From Corynebacterium stercoris (lineage in GTDB: Bacteria; Actinomycetota; Actinomycetes; Mycobacteriales; Mycobacteriaceae): a DNA stretch of 64,000 bases. Positions 23,995 to 39,061 of the stretch are shown piece after piece (position 1 is the stretch's first letter; each line of letters opens with the position of its first letter). The stretch is taken from positions 1 to 64,000 of the forward strand of contig NZ_JAMFTQ010000010.1 of the NCBI RefSeq assembly GCF_024160105.1, written 5' to 3'. A program made the position numbers and the translations under genes. The notes under the pieces were generated by a model, which was not told where the DNA came from, did no database searches, and saw only the letters and a program-made list of their open reading frames with translations.

Positions 23995-25611
23995 TTAAGG
24001 GTTCGCGGTGGAAGCCTGCTTGTCGGCCTTGTCCTTGTCGCCCTTCGCAGCCTCGGCGCGCTTGCGGCCCAGCTCGGAGCGCAGCTTCTGCTCCAGCTCG
24101 TCGCCGATCATGCCCCAGTACTTGAAGGTGCGCTCCTCCACGTCCTTGTTCTCGATGGCCAGCATCTTGTTGGTGATGTTGTCCACGAAGCGCTTCTTGG
24201 CCGCATCGTCGAACACGTTCTCGTAGAGGTTGCGGGCCTGGGAAGAGTCGTCGTCAAGCTCGTGCTTCACGTACGCCGCGCGCACCAGGTCGGTGCCGTG
24301 CGGATCCGGGTTCACGTACAGGTTCGAGGCCTGGCCGTAATCCTGCATGGAGGAGGAGTCCTCGCCGTTGTCCAGGTAGCCCATGCCCTTGTCGGTGCGG
24401 TTCGGGGAGTAGTTCGGCTCGCCCTCGTGGTTGAAGAAGTAGGCCATGGAGCCGCGCTCGGCGTAGGTGTTCACGTCGGTCAGCGGCTGGTTCACCGGCA
24501 GGTCGTTGTAGTTCGTGCCGATGCGGTAGCGGTGCTGGTCGGCGTACGCGAAGATGCGCGCCTGCAGCATGCGGTCCGGGGACAGGCCCACGCCCGGCAC
24601 CAGGTTGGACGGGTCCATGGCAATCTGCTCGATCTGCGCGTGGAAGTTCTTCGGGTTGCGGTTGAGCACGAAGTAGCCCACGTCCTGCAGCGGGTAGTCC
24701 TTCTGGCTCCACACCTTGGTCAGGTCGAACGGGTTGTACTTGTAGGTGGCAGCGTCCTCGAACGGCATGATCTGCACCTTGACATCCCAGATCGGGTAGT
24801 CGCCGCGCTCGATGGACTTGAACAGGTCCTCGCGGTGGAAGTCCGGGTCCGTGCCGGCCTTCTCGGTGGCCTCGGCGTCGGTGAAGCACTCCCAGCCCTG
24901 GCGAGTCTTGAAGTGGTACTTCACCCACACCACGTCACCTTCCTCGTTGATCCACTGGAAGGTGTGGGAGCCGAAGCCGTCCTGGTGGCGGCTGGTCTTC
25001 GGGGTGCCGCGATCACCCAGCAGGTAGGTCACCTGGTGCAGGGTCTCCGGGGTGCGGGACCAGAAATCCCACTGCATCTCATCCGAACGCAGGCCGGATG
25101 CCGGGTCGCGCTTCTGGGAGTGGATGAAGTCCGGGAACTTCATCGCGTCGCGCAGGAAGAACACCGGGGTGTTGTTGCCCACGATGTCGTAGTTGCCGTC
25201 CTCGGTGTAGAAACGCAGGGCGAAGCCGTGCACGTCGCGCCAGGTGTCGGGCGCGCCGGACTCGCCGGCTACTGAGGAGAAGCGGGCGGCCATCGGGGTG
25301 ACGGTGCCCTGCTGGAACAGCTTGGCCTTGGTGTACTTGGACACGTCCTCGGTGATGTGCAGCTCACCGAACGCGCCGTGGCCCTTCGCGTGCGGGATGC
25401 GCTCCGGCACGTTCTCGCGGTTGAAGTGCGCGAGCTTCTCAATCAGGTGAATGTCCGTCATCGCGTTCGCGCCCTGGCGGCCCTGCGTCACGGACTTGTT
25501 CTCGCTGGCGACGGGGACGCCACCGAGCGTCGTCGTCTGGCCGTCGCCCGCCGGGCGCTCACCGCGCTCGACGATCGGCTCCGCCTGAGACGGCTTCTGC
25601 TGCTCAGCCAT
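23995..25611 (-). CDS. katA: Heme catalase
   Basis: A 538-residue monofunctional heme catalase that disproportionates H2O2. The distal His is in 'ERIPHAKGHGAFGE', the active-site Asn in 'GNNTPVFFLRDAMKFPDF', and the proximal heme Tyr in 'ARIFAYADQHRYRIG'. The N-terminus ('TTTLGGVPVASENKSVTQG') is typical, and the length fits small-subunit catalases with a short Lys/Ala tail. The ATG at 25611 has the ribosome site GGAGG 8 bases upstream; the frame extends further but without one. It is divergent from the SigC-like gene with ~80 bases between starts, as I recall in C. glutamicum. Confidence 0.96.
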   Translation of the reverse strand: MAEQQKPSQAEPIVERGERPAGDGQTTTLGGVPVASENKSVTQGRQGANAMTDIHLIEKLAHFNRENVPERIPHAKGHGAFGELHITEDVSKYTKAKLFQQGTVTPMAARFSSVAGESGAPDTWRDVHGFALRFYTEDGNYDIVGNNTPVFFLRDAMKFPDFIHSQKRDPASGLRSDEMQWDFWSRTPETLHQVTYLLGDRGTPKTSRHQDGFGSHTFQWINEEGDVVWVKYHFKTRQGWECFTDAEATEKAGTDPDFHREDLFKSIERGDYPIWDVKVQIMPFEDAATYKYNPFDLTKVWSQKDYPLQDVGYFVLNRNPKNFHAQIEQIAMDPSNLVPGVGLSPDRMLQARIFAYADQHRYRIGTNYNDLPVNQPLTDVNTYAERGSMAYFFNHEGEPNYSPNRTDKGMGYLDNGEDSSSMQDYGQASNLYVNPDPHGTDLVRAAYVKHELDDDSSQARNLYENVFDDAAKKRFVDNITNKMLAIENKDVEERTFKYWGMIGDELEQKLRSELGRKRAEAAKGDKDKADKQASTANP

Positions 25612-25680
25612 TGTTTCATCCTCCACGTGGGTAATAGATAAGTGCGGTCGCATTCAATCTTAGGCGTGTTTGCGGCTGGT

Positions 25681-25693
25681 AGTCTTTCGCAGC
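25681..25693 (+). promoter_or_regulatory. Putative leaderless promoter of the SigC-like gene
   Basis: TAGTCT (25680–25685 region, a TAnnnT -10 element) is followed by 8 bases and the GTG at 25694. No Shine-Dalgarno sequence is visible, so transcription probably starts at the start codon. Confidence 0.5.
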
Positions 25694-26233
25694 GTGAGCA
25701 GGAGTGACGACGCCTACGTCACCGACCTCGCCCTCAAGGCCGGTCGGGGAGACCGCGCCGCCCTCACCGAGTTCATCGAGCACACGCAGGACGACGTTTG
25801 GAGGCTCCTCGCCCACCTCGCCGGCCGCGAGTACGCCGACGACCTGACGCAGGAAACCTACCTGCGGGTGCTGAAGTCGCTGCCTAGGTTCGCAGGGCGA
25901 TCGTCGGCACGCACGTGGCTGTTGTCCCTGGCGCGGCGCACGTGGGTGGATTCCGTGCGCCACGACATGGCGCGGCCGCGCAAGGCTCACGCCGAGTACG
26001 AGGACGTAGCCGCGCAAGAGGCCAGCGCCGACAGCCCCAGCGTGTGGCTCGAAGTGATGGACGCGCGCGCGATGCTGGAGGCGCTGGCTCCTGAGCGTCG
26101 GGAAGCACTCGTGCTCACGCAGGTGCTGGGGTACACGTACGAGGAAGCGGCGAAAATCGCCGGGGTGCGCGTGGGCACGATCCGCTCGCGAGTGGCGCGG
26201 GCGCGGCAGGACCTCGTCGCCGGCGAAGGCTGA
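25694..26233 (+). CDS. sigC: ECF RNA polymerase sigma factor, SigC-like
   Basis: A 179-residue ECF sigma factor. Region 2 spans about residues 25–90 ('DDLTQETYLRVLKSLPRFAG', 'SARTWLLSLARRTWVDSVRH') and region 4 about 120–175 ('LEALAPERREALVLTQVLG', 'VRVGTIRSRVARARQDL'). No anti-sigma factor gene is adjacent. Position next to katA agrees with sigC of Corynebacterium, which I recall controls cytochrome bd oxidase and responds to respiratory or copper stress. GTG 25694 was chosen because a TAnnnT -10 element sits 8 bases upstream and no ribosome site is present. Confidence 0.85.
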   Translation: MSRSDDAYVTDLALKAGRGDRAALTEFIEHTQDDVWRLLAHLAGREYADDLTQETYLRVLKSLPRFAGRSSARTWLLSLARRTWVDSVRHDMARPRKAHAEYEDVAAQEASADSPSVWLEVMDARAMLEALAPERREALVLTQVLGYTYEEAAKIAGVRVGTIRSRVARARQDLVAGEG

Positions 26234-26317
26234 CGGCCCAGCGCACGCTACACTTGATGCGACCACATGCCCACCTAGCGCGCTGTCGAGCGCGCACACT
26301 TGGAGGCTCGAGCTCGC

Positions 26318-27724
26318 ATGCTCAGAACCGCAACACTGATTTCCTTCGCTTTCATCGGCACCCTCGTCGGTGCCGGCTTCGCATCCGGCCAGGAAGCGAT
26401 GCTCTACTTCTCCGCATTCGGCACCCAGGGCATCTGGGGCGCGGTGCTCTCCTCGGCGCTCATGCTCATCGCCGGCGTGACGCTGCTGCAGCTCGGCTCC
26501 TACTTCCGCGCGCAGGAGCACATGGAGGTGCTCGGGCCGATCTCGCGCATGAAGATCACGGCGTGGATCCTGGACATCGCCACGATTACCACGCTGTTCT
26601 CCATCGGCTTCGTCATGTTCGCCGGCGCCGGCGCGAACCTGAACCAGCAGTTCGGGCTGCCCGTATGGGTCGGCGCGGTAATCATGCTGGCGGCGACGAT
26701 CGGCTTCGGCATGCTCGACGTGGACAAGGTCACGGGCGCGATCGGCGCGCTCACCCCGTTCCTGCTGCTCTTCATCATCATCGGCTGCGGCTGGACGCTG
26801 ATTAACGCGCACCCGGACTGGGCGGCGCTCAACGAGTACGCGGCCACGAACGTGGACACGACCCTGCCGAACTGGTGGATCTCCGCCCTGAACTACACCG
26901 GCCTGAACGTCATCTGCGTGGCGTCCATGGCGCTGGTGATCGGCGGCAACGAGCTGAACACCCGCGCGGCCGGCCTCGGCGGCCTCTTCGGCGGCATCGG
27001 CTACCTGGTCATGCTCATGCTGCTGGCCGTGGCGCTGCTGCTGAAGATCGACATCGTTGAGGGCCAGGACATGCCGCTGCTCACCCTCATCACCGACATC
27101 AACCCGACGCTGGGCACCATCATGGCGCTGATCATCTTCGGCATGATCTTCGCCACCTCCCTCGGCATGTTCTACGCGCTGGGCAAGCGCCTGTCCCGCG
27201 GCCGCGAGGAGAAGTTCCGCGTCATCTACATCGCGGCCTGCCTGATCGGTTTCGCGCTCTCCTTCGTTGGCTTCCAGACGCTGGTGTCCGTGGTCTACCC
27301 GATCCTGGGCTACATGGGCCTGGTGCTCATCGTGGTGGTCACGTTCGGCTGGCTGCGCGGCCTGCCGAAGCTGCGGAAGGAGGAGCAGCGCCGCAACCGC
27401 GCCATGGAACTCATGCGCGTGAAGCTTGACCCGCGAGAGCGCTTCACCAAGAACGACGAGCGCGAGCTCGAGCACGTCACCGCCATGTCCGTCGTGGACG
27501 ACGAGACGCTCTCCGAGGCGCTCGAGGAGTCCGTCACCCAGGAACTCATGGCCGACGAGGAAGTCGAGTTCGACCCGGAGGACGTCGGCCGCGACGTGGT
27601 TTACGTCAGCTACACCGAGCCCGTCTCCCGCGACGAGTACGAGCCCGACGAGCCGTGGAACGACACCACCATCGACGACCTCATCGCCGCCGACGAAGCT
27701 GAAGAGGCCTCCGAGGAGCGATAG
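26318..27724 (+). CDS. YkvI family membrane protein with long acidic cytoplasmic tail
   Basis: A 468-residue protein. The first ~350 residues hold about ten membrane helices in the YkvI (COG3949) pattern, beginning 'FIGTLVGAGFASGQEAMLYF' and resembling the LeuT-fold core of APC-type transporters. A highly charged tail of ~120 residues follows ('RERFTKNDERELEHVTAMS', 'DEEVEFDPEDVGRDVVYVSY'). Such a tail is not part of the basic family and may bind a partner. The substrate is unknown. The ATG at 26318 is preceded by GGAGG, 11 bases away. Confidence 0.75.
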   Translation: MLRTATLISFAFIGTLVGAGFASGQEAMLYFSAFGTQGIWGAVLSSALMLIAGVTLLQLGSYFRAQEHMEVLGPISRMKITAWILDIATITTLFSIGFVMFAGAGANLNQQFGLPVWVGAVIMLAATIGFGMLDVDKVTGAIGALTPFLLLFIIIGCGWTLINAHPDWAALNEYAATNVDTTLPNWWISALNYTGLNVICVASMALVIGGNELNTRAAGLGGLFGGIGYLVMLMLLAVALLLKIDIVEGQDMPLLTLITDINPTLGTIMALIIFGMIFATSLGMFYALGKRLSRGREEKFRVIYIAACLIGFALSFVGFQTLVSVVYPILGYMGLVLIVVVTFGWLRGLPKLRKEEQRRNRAMELMRVKLDPRERFTKNDERELEHVTAMSVVDDETLSEALEESVTQELMADEEVEFDPEDVGRDVVYVSYTEPVSRDEYEPDEPWNDTTIDDLIAADEAEEASEER

Positions 27725-27749
27725 AAAAAGCCCCTGTACGGGGCTTTTT
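27725..27749. terminator. Bidirectional terminator between YkvI-like gene and asd
   Basis: AAAAAGCCCC (27725–27734) pairs with GGGGCTTTTT (27740–27749) over a 5-base loop, directly after the YkvI-like stop and 20 bases from the convergent asd stop. Confidence 0.9.
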
Positions 27750-27768
27750 TGCTTTCCGACGTTCGGAG

Positions 27769-30073
<2,305 letters not shown>

Positions 30074-30161
30074 GTGGGTGGCACCCCTTCGCGGGTTCGA
30101 GTCCGATAAATAACGCCTTGAGAGTTTACCGCCCCACCCTGCCTGGCACGCAGCGGAGGGC

Positions 30162-30175
30162 TAAAATCATGCGCC
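30162..30175 (+). promoter_or_regulatory. Putative leaderless promoter of the DMT permease gene
   Basis: TAAAAT is followed by 8 bases (CATGCGCC) and the GTG at 30176, with no ribosome site between. Confidence 0.45.
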
Positions 30176-31027
30176 GTGCACAGCAACGGCCTCGCGGCAG
30201 CCCTCGCGCTGCTCTCCGCCGTGCTCATCGCGGTGGGCACCGTGTGGCGCCACCGCATCCTGCGCGCGGGCCAAGCGCGTTCCGAGGCCAACGACGCGCC
30301 GCTCACCTCCCTCCGCCGCCCCGCGTGGTGGCTCTCCGTCGCCGTCGCCCTGCTGGCCTACGCCCTGCAAGCCGCGGCGCTGGCGTTCGGGTCGCTGCTC
30401 ATCGTGCAGCCGATCCTCGTGCTGTCGCTCATGCTCACGCTGCTACTCTCCGCTCGCGTCGCACATCGCCCGATGTCGCGCGCCGAAACGGTGTGGGCGT
30501 GGGTGCTCACGGTTGCGGTTGGGCTGGTTATTGTCGTCGGCAAGCCGCAGCCCGGCACGCGCGAGGTCCCCGCCTGGGAGTGGGTCGCGGTCTGCGCCCT
30601 CGGCGCGCTGGGCACAGCCGCGGCCTTCGCCTTCGCTTCACGACGCTCCCCCCACACCAAAGCCCTCACCTACGGCCTCGCGTGCGGCGCGATCTACGGA
30701 CTGTTGGCCGTGTTCGCGAAGGTGGCGATGGACGCGCTCGCGCACGGCGGCGTCGCGGCCATGCTCGCGTGCTGGCAGTTCTGGGCCGTAATCGTGAGCG
30801 CGCTCGCCGGCGTGCTGGTGCAGCAGTACGCCTTCGGCGCCGGCGACCTGTCCGCATCCCTGCCCGCGAGCAAAGTCGCCGAACCCATCGTGGCGCTCGC
30901 ACTCGGCTACGCGATGCTGGGCGAAACGTTCGCCGTCGGCTCCTGGGGCCTGCCGTTCATCGCCGCCGCCGTTGTCGTCATGCTTTTCGCCGCCGTGCAG
31001 CTGTCCCGAGCTGCGCGTTTTCAATAA
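30176..31027 (+). CDS. DMT (EamA-like) family permease
   Basis: A 283-residue protein with nine to ten membrane helices in two similar halves, each about five helices ('ALALLSAVLIAVGTVW' … and 'LTYGLACGAIYGLLAVF' …), the usual drug/metabolite transporter layout. The 'GSLLIVQPILVLSLMLTLLL' and 'ASLPASKVAEPIVALALGYA' helices are counterparts in the two halves. The substrate cannot be told from sequence. The GTG start directly follows a TAAAAT -10 box, so the mRNA is probably leaderless. It is divergent from ask–asd. Confidence 0.75.
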   Translation: MHSNGLAAALALLSAVLIAVGTVWRHRILRAGQARSEANDAPLTSLRRPAWWLSVAVALLAYALQAAALAFGSLLIVQPILVLSLMLTLLLSARVAHRPMSRAETVWAWVLTVAVGLVIVVGKPQPGTREVPAWEWVAVCALGALGTAAAFAFASRRSPHTKALTYGLACGAIYGLLAVFAKVAMDALAHGGVAAMLACWQFWAVIVSALAGVLVQQYAFGAGDLSASLPASKVAEPIVALALGYAMLGETFAVGSWGLPFIAAAVVVMLFAAVQLSRAARFQ

Positions 31028-31109
31028 CCTGTGGATGGATTTTCCGCTTTCCACAGGCTCGAGCGCTTGGCGGTTTGCGGCGCTTCAAACGTCGCTTAGC
31101 GTGCGTGCC

Positions 31110-32231
31110 ATGAGTACCGCAGCGACCGTCGCACAGGCGATGTCAACCGACGCCATGGAGTTCGTGGCGTCCTTTGACCGCGCCCTGTTCGCGGACGCCT
31201 GCGTGAACCCGGCGCGCATCAACGAGTGGGCGCGGCTCAACGAGGCCTACTTCGGCGCGTGCGCCGCACCCCGGCAGCAGGAACGCTGCGTGCGGCTGGC
31301 CCGCGAGGGCGGGTTCTCGGTGGACCAGTTGCTGGCTGTGGAGCGTCGGTTAGCGAAGTTGCCCAAGGCCCAGCGCACCATGCGGGCGCGGATGGAGCTG
31401 CTGGAGAAGCTCGTGGCCGCCGCGCCGCGCTCGTACGACGCGTTTTCGCAGCTGGTCACGGAGTTCGTGCCCGTCGAGGAGAAGGAGTGCGCGGGGGACC
31501 TGCGGTTCAGCCGCCCCAACGGCCGCTTCGGCGGCATGCACGCCAGCGGCCCCAGGCGCGATTTCGCGGACCTCGAGGCGAAACTGCGCTCCATGACCAA
31601 CCCCGAGCTGCCCGAAGGCCCGCAGATGTACGAGGCGCTGTTCACCCTCCTGCGCGGCGAGGGCGGCGGCGTGCCCACCGCGGCGCCGCGGCCGGTCGTC
31701 GCGGTTCCGCTCCCGGACGGCGTGCGCATCGAGAGTCTTGAGGGCGACGACGTGGAGCTCGGGCTTTCCGACGGCACAACCATGACCGGCGCCGAATATC
31801 TTGCCACCGGTCTCGGGCTCGCCGGCGGCGCGGACGTCGAGCTCGCGCTGGTGCACCCCACCGTCGGCCCCGTGAAGTCGTACCGGCTGAGCCGCTTCGC
31901 CAACGACGAGCAGCGCCTCCTCGCATCGTTGCGGAACCTCGTCTGCGCCTGGCCCGGCTGCAAGCGCGCCGCCGACTTCTCGCAAGTCCACCACGTGCGC
32001 GCGTGGAGCCGCGGGGGCGAGACGAACATCGACAACCTGGTCATGCTCTGCCCCTTCCACAACGCCGTCAACGACGACGACGCCCAGCGCCGCAAGTGGG
32101 GGCGGATCGAGCTTGTCGACGGTCGCGCCATGTGGATCTCCCCCTACGGCCGCCGCGACGTGAACACGTTCCACCCGTACGGGGTGATGGAGCGGCTCTT
32201 CCCCGACCCACCACCCGCAGGTCCAGATTAG
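31110..32231 (+). CDS. DUF222-type HNH endonuclease-like protein
   Basis: A 373-residue protein with an all-helical N-terminal DUF222-like region (about 20–220) and a C-terminal HNH nuclease domain. The HNH core is 'CAWPGCKRAADFSQVHHVRA' followed by 'GGETNIDNLVMLCPFHNAV', with zinc-binding CxxC and CxxH and the catalytic H-H pair. Such proteins exist in many copies in Corynebacterium and Mycobacterium (13E12-like). They may be selfish or defensive, and their role is unclear. The ATG at 31110 was chosen over far-upstream in-frame starts that overlap the permease gene. A terminator hairpin follows. Confidence 0.85.
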   Translation: MSTAATVAQAMSTDAMEFVASFDRALFADACVNPARINEWARLNEAYFGACAAPRQQERCVRLAREGGFSVDQLLAVERRLAKLPKAQRTMRARMELLEKLVAAAPRSYDAFSQLVTEFVPVEEKECAGDLRFSRPNGRFGGMHASGPRRDFADLEAKLRSMTNPELPEGPQMYEALFTLLRGEGGGVPTAAPRPVVAVPLPDGVRIESLEGDDVELGLSDGTTMTGAEYLATGLGLAGGADVELALVHPTVGPVKSYRLSRFANDEQRLLASLRNLVCAWPGCKRAADFSQVHHVRAWSRGGETNIDNLVMLCPFHNAVNDDDAQRRKWGRIELVDGRAMWISPYGRRDVNTFHPYGVMERLFPDPPPAGPD

Positions 32232-32255
32232 AAATGACGCGTTGAGCACCGGCCT

Positions 32256-32285
32256 AGCCCCAGGTGACATATTCACCCCGGGGCT
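32256..32285. terminator. Bidirectional terminator between HNH and beta-helix protein genes
   Basis: AGCCCCAGGTGA (32256–32267) pairs with TCACCCCGGGGCT (32273–32285) with one interior bulge around a CATAT loop, between two convergent genes. Confidence 0.7.
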
Positions 32286-32317
32286 TCTAGGCATGCCTAA
32301 CTGGGATGTGCGTTGAT

Positions 32318-37202
<4,885 letters not shown>

Positions 37203-37279
37203 CTTCCCCGGCGCGCTCCGCGGTGCGGCTGTAGTGTGTCCTTTCGGTAATCGACACTGCATTTCACCACGGAGTACGC

Positions 37280-38053
37280 ATGCGAGCTGCAAGGTATGTG
37301 ATTCCCGAGCACGGCCTCGGCACGGTGTGCACCATCACCGCCGAGGACGTGAACGAGGCGCTGGTGCGCGAGGTGGTGGGGGCCGCGCGCAACAGCCCCT
37401 GGCAGATCGCGGTGTCGCTGATCGGCCCGGACCTCGACATCTACTTGGACAGCAGCTACCTCGGCACCGTCAGCGCCGCCGACGCCGCCACGTACCCGGA
37501 GCTCGGGTGGATCCGCGAGGCCGGGTTTACGCCGCAGGTCACGGCGTGGGCGATCGTCGAGAATGGTGAGGCCTCCCTGATCCTGCGCATGCCGCGCCCC
37601 GGCATGGTGCTGCCCGCGAACAACCCGCCCGCGGACCCGTGGGTGCTGCTCGGCGGCGGGTACACGGTCGCGGTGACACCCCGCGTGCCGACGTCTGTTT
37701 CCAACCGCCACGTCCTCGCCACCCTCACTCTTGCCGACGACGGCGAGGTGGACGTCAGCGTCGACAACGAACCCGTCGGCCGCCTCGACGCGCACGCCCG
37801 CGCCGCGCTTGCCCCCACCCTGCGCGAGCTGCAACGCCGCGGCTACATCGCGGTGGCCCGCGGCTACCACACCCCGCCGGCGCTCGTGCTCAGCGCGGCC
37901 CCGATGGAGCCGACTGTGCGCCCGCTCGCGTACCCCTTCCCGGCGCTGCCGCCGATGCCCCGCGCGGCGCACGCGCCGGTGGTGGAGCTTGTGGAGGAGG
38001 AAATGAGCGTCGTCACGCATCCGCGTCGCTGGTGGCAGCTGGCCCGCCGGTAG
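37280..38053 (+). CDS. Conserved hypothetical protein with an internally duplicated ~75-residue domain
   Basis: A 257-residue soluble protein that I cannot assign. Two stretches look related: ~20–95 ('GPDLDIYLDSSYLGTVSAAD', then 'ELGWIREAGFTPQVTAW') and ~130–200 ('DDGEVDVSVDNEPVGRLDAH', then 'TLRELQRRGYIAVARGY'). This suggests a duplicated alpha/beta unit with the pattern strand–[FLV]G.[LV]–helix. The Pro-rich C-terminus ends 'HPRRWWQLARR'. A GGAG site lies before the ATG. It sits between leuA and the DnaQ-like gene. Confidence 0.65.
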   Translation: MRAARYVIPEHGLGTVCTITAEDVNEALVREVVGAARNSPWQIAVSLIGPDLDIYLDSSYLGTVSAADAATYPELGWIREAGFTPQVTAWAIVENGEASLILRMPRPGMVLPANNPPADPWVLLGGGYTVAVTPRVPTSVSNRHVLATLTLADDGEVDVSVDNEPVGRLDAHARAALAPTLRELQRRGYIAVARGYHTPPALVLSAAPMEPTVRPLAYPFPALPPMPRAAHAPVVELVEEEMSVVTHPRRWWQLARR

Positions 38054-38063
38054 ACTCGGCACA
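38051..38063 (+). promoter_or_regulatory. Putative leaderless promoter of the DnaQ-like gene
   Basis: TAGACT (38051–38056) is followed by 7 bases and the ATG at 38064. It overlaps the stop codon of the preceding gene, so this gene can be expressed separately. Confidence 0.55.
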
Positions 38064-39056
38064 ATGACCGAGCCCTCGTTTCCGTTTGTGGCGGTCCACG
38101 CGCAGTCGACCGGCATTCACCCGTCCACGGGCCGGCTTCTCACGCTCGACGCCGTGACGTTCGACGACGCCGGCCGCGTCGGCGAGGAATTCCACCAGGT
38201 GTTCAACCCCGGCTGCGACCCGGGCCCGCGACACATGCACGGCCTCGAACCGGGCGATTTCGCGCAGGCCCCGCGTTTCTCGCGCTCGCTTCGGGCGCTG
38301 GACAAGCTTATCGACGATCGGACCCTCATCCTCCACTCTTCCCCCACCGACTGGGGTTTCATCGTCTCCGAGGCGCGGCGCGCCATGAACGCGGCCGCGC
38401 GCGCGAACAGGTCGCGCAACCGGCGCGGCGGGCGGCGGCGCCAACGCGTGGGGCACGTGCCGCGGCCTGCGGAGATCGTGGACGTGCTCGCTAGCACGCG
38501 CCTGCAGGGCCACATCCCCGTCGACGAGCGCCTCGGCGCGCTTGCGGGCCTCATCGGCGTGGAGGCGGCGCCGGCTGAGGCGAGTGTGGAACGGACGTCG
38601 ATAAGCGAAGCCGAGCGCTCCCGCGAGCAAAGCCTCACCCTGGTCGCGATGTTCCTCGCGCTGCGCGAGGCGGGCGAGCTCGCCGCCGTCGACCCGCAGG
38701 AGCTCGCCGCCGACCGCTTCGGGCTGCAACGCTCCGCGCTGCGCGTCGACGCCGAGAAGGCCGCCGCCACCAGCGAGAACCCCGGCGTGTACCGCGGCGC
38801 ACTGCAGCGCGGCATGGAAATCGTGATCACCGACGACATCGCCCGCAACCCCGACGACCTCATCGACCGCAGCGTCCGCGCCGGACTCACCTACAGCGAG
38901 AAGCTGTCGCGCGAGACGTCGCTCGTGGTCTCCGACGCCGCCTTAAAGGGCGCCGAACTGCGCGGCAAAGCCATGCACGGCCACCGCAAAGACATCCCCA
39001 TCCTCTCCGCCGAGCAATTCGCGCACGCTTTGGAGGCCATGGGCGGAGTACCGTAA
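38064..39056 (+). CDS. DnaQ-like exonuclease-fold protein with degenerate active site and C-terminal BRCT-like domain
   Basis: 330 residues. The N-terminal ~170 residues follow the DnaQ/epsilon exonuclease layout ('FPFVAVHAQSTGIHPSTGRL', 'HSSPTDWGFIVSEARRAMN'), but the D-x-E metal motif of exonuclease motif I reads H-x-Q, and the late H/D motif is not evident. Nuclease activity is therefore doubtful. The C-terminal ~75 residues ('GMEIVITDDIARNPDDLIDR' … 'KDIPILSAEQFAHAL') resemble a BRCT domain. A basic patch ('RNRRGGRRRQR') lies near 115. As I recall, a dnaQ-like gene occupies this place after leuA in C. glutamicum. MurT follows 5 bases later. Confidence 0.75.
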   Translation: MTEPSFPFVAVHAQSTGIHPSTGRLLTLDAVTFDDAGRVGEEFHQVFNPGCDPGPRHMHGLEPGDFAQAPRFSRSLRALDKLIDDRTLILHSSPTDWGFIVSEARRAMNAAARANRSRNRRGGRRRQRVGHVPRPAEIVDVLASTRLQGHIPVDERLGALAGLIGVEAAPAEASVERTSISEAERSREQSLTLVAMFLALREAGELAAVDPQELAADRFGLQRSALRVDAEKAAATSENPGVYRGALQRGMEIVITDDIARNPDDLIDRSVRAGLTYSEKLSRETSLVVSDAALKGAELRGKAMHGHRKDIPILSAEQFAHALEAMGGVP

Positions 39057-39061
39057 GGCGC

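Noticed and set aside
25616..27475. 619-codon minus-strand frame across sigC and the YkvI-like gene
   Set aside because: Covers two well-supported plus-strand genes and has shadow-like composition.
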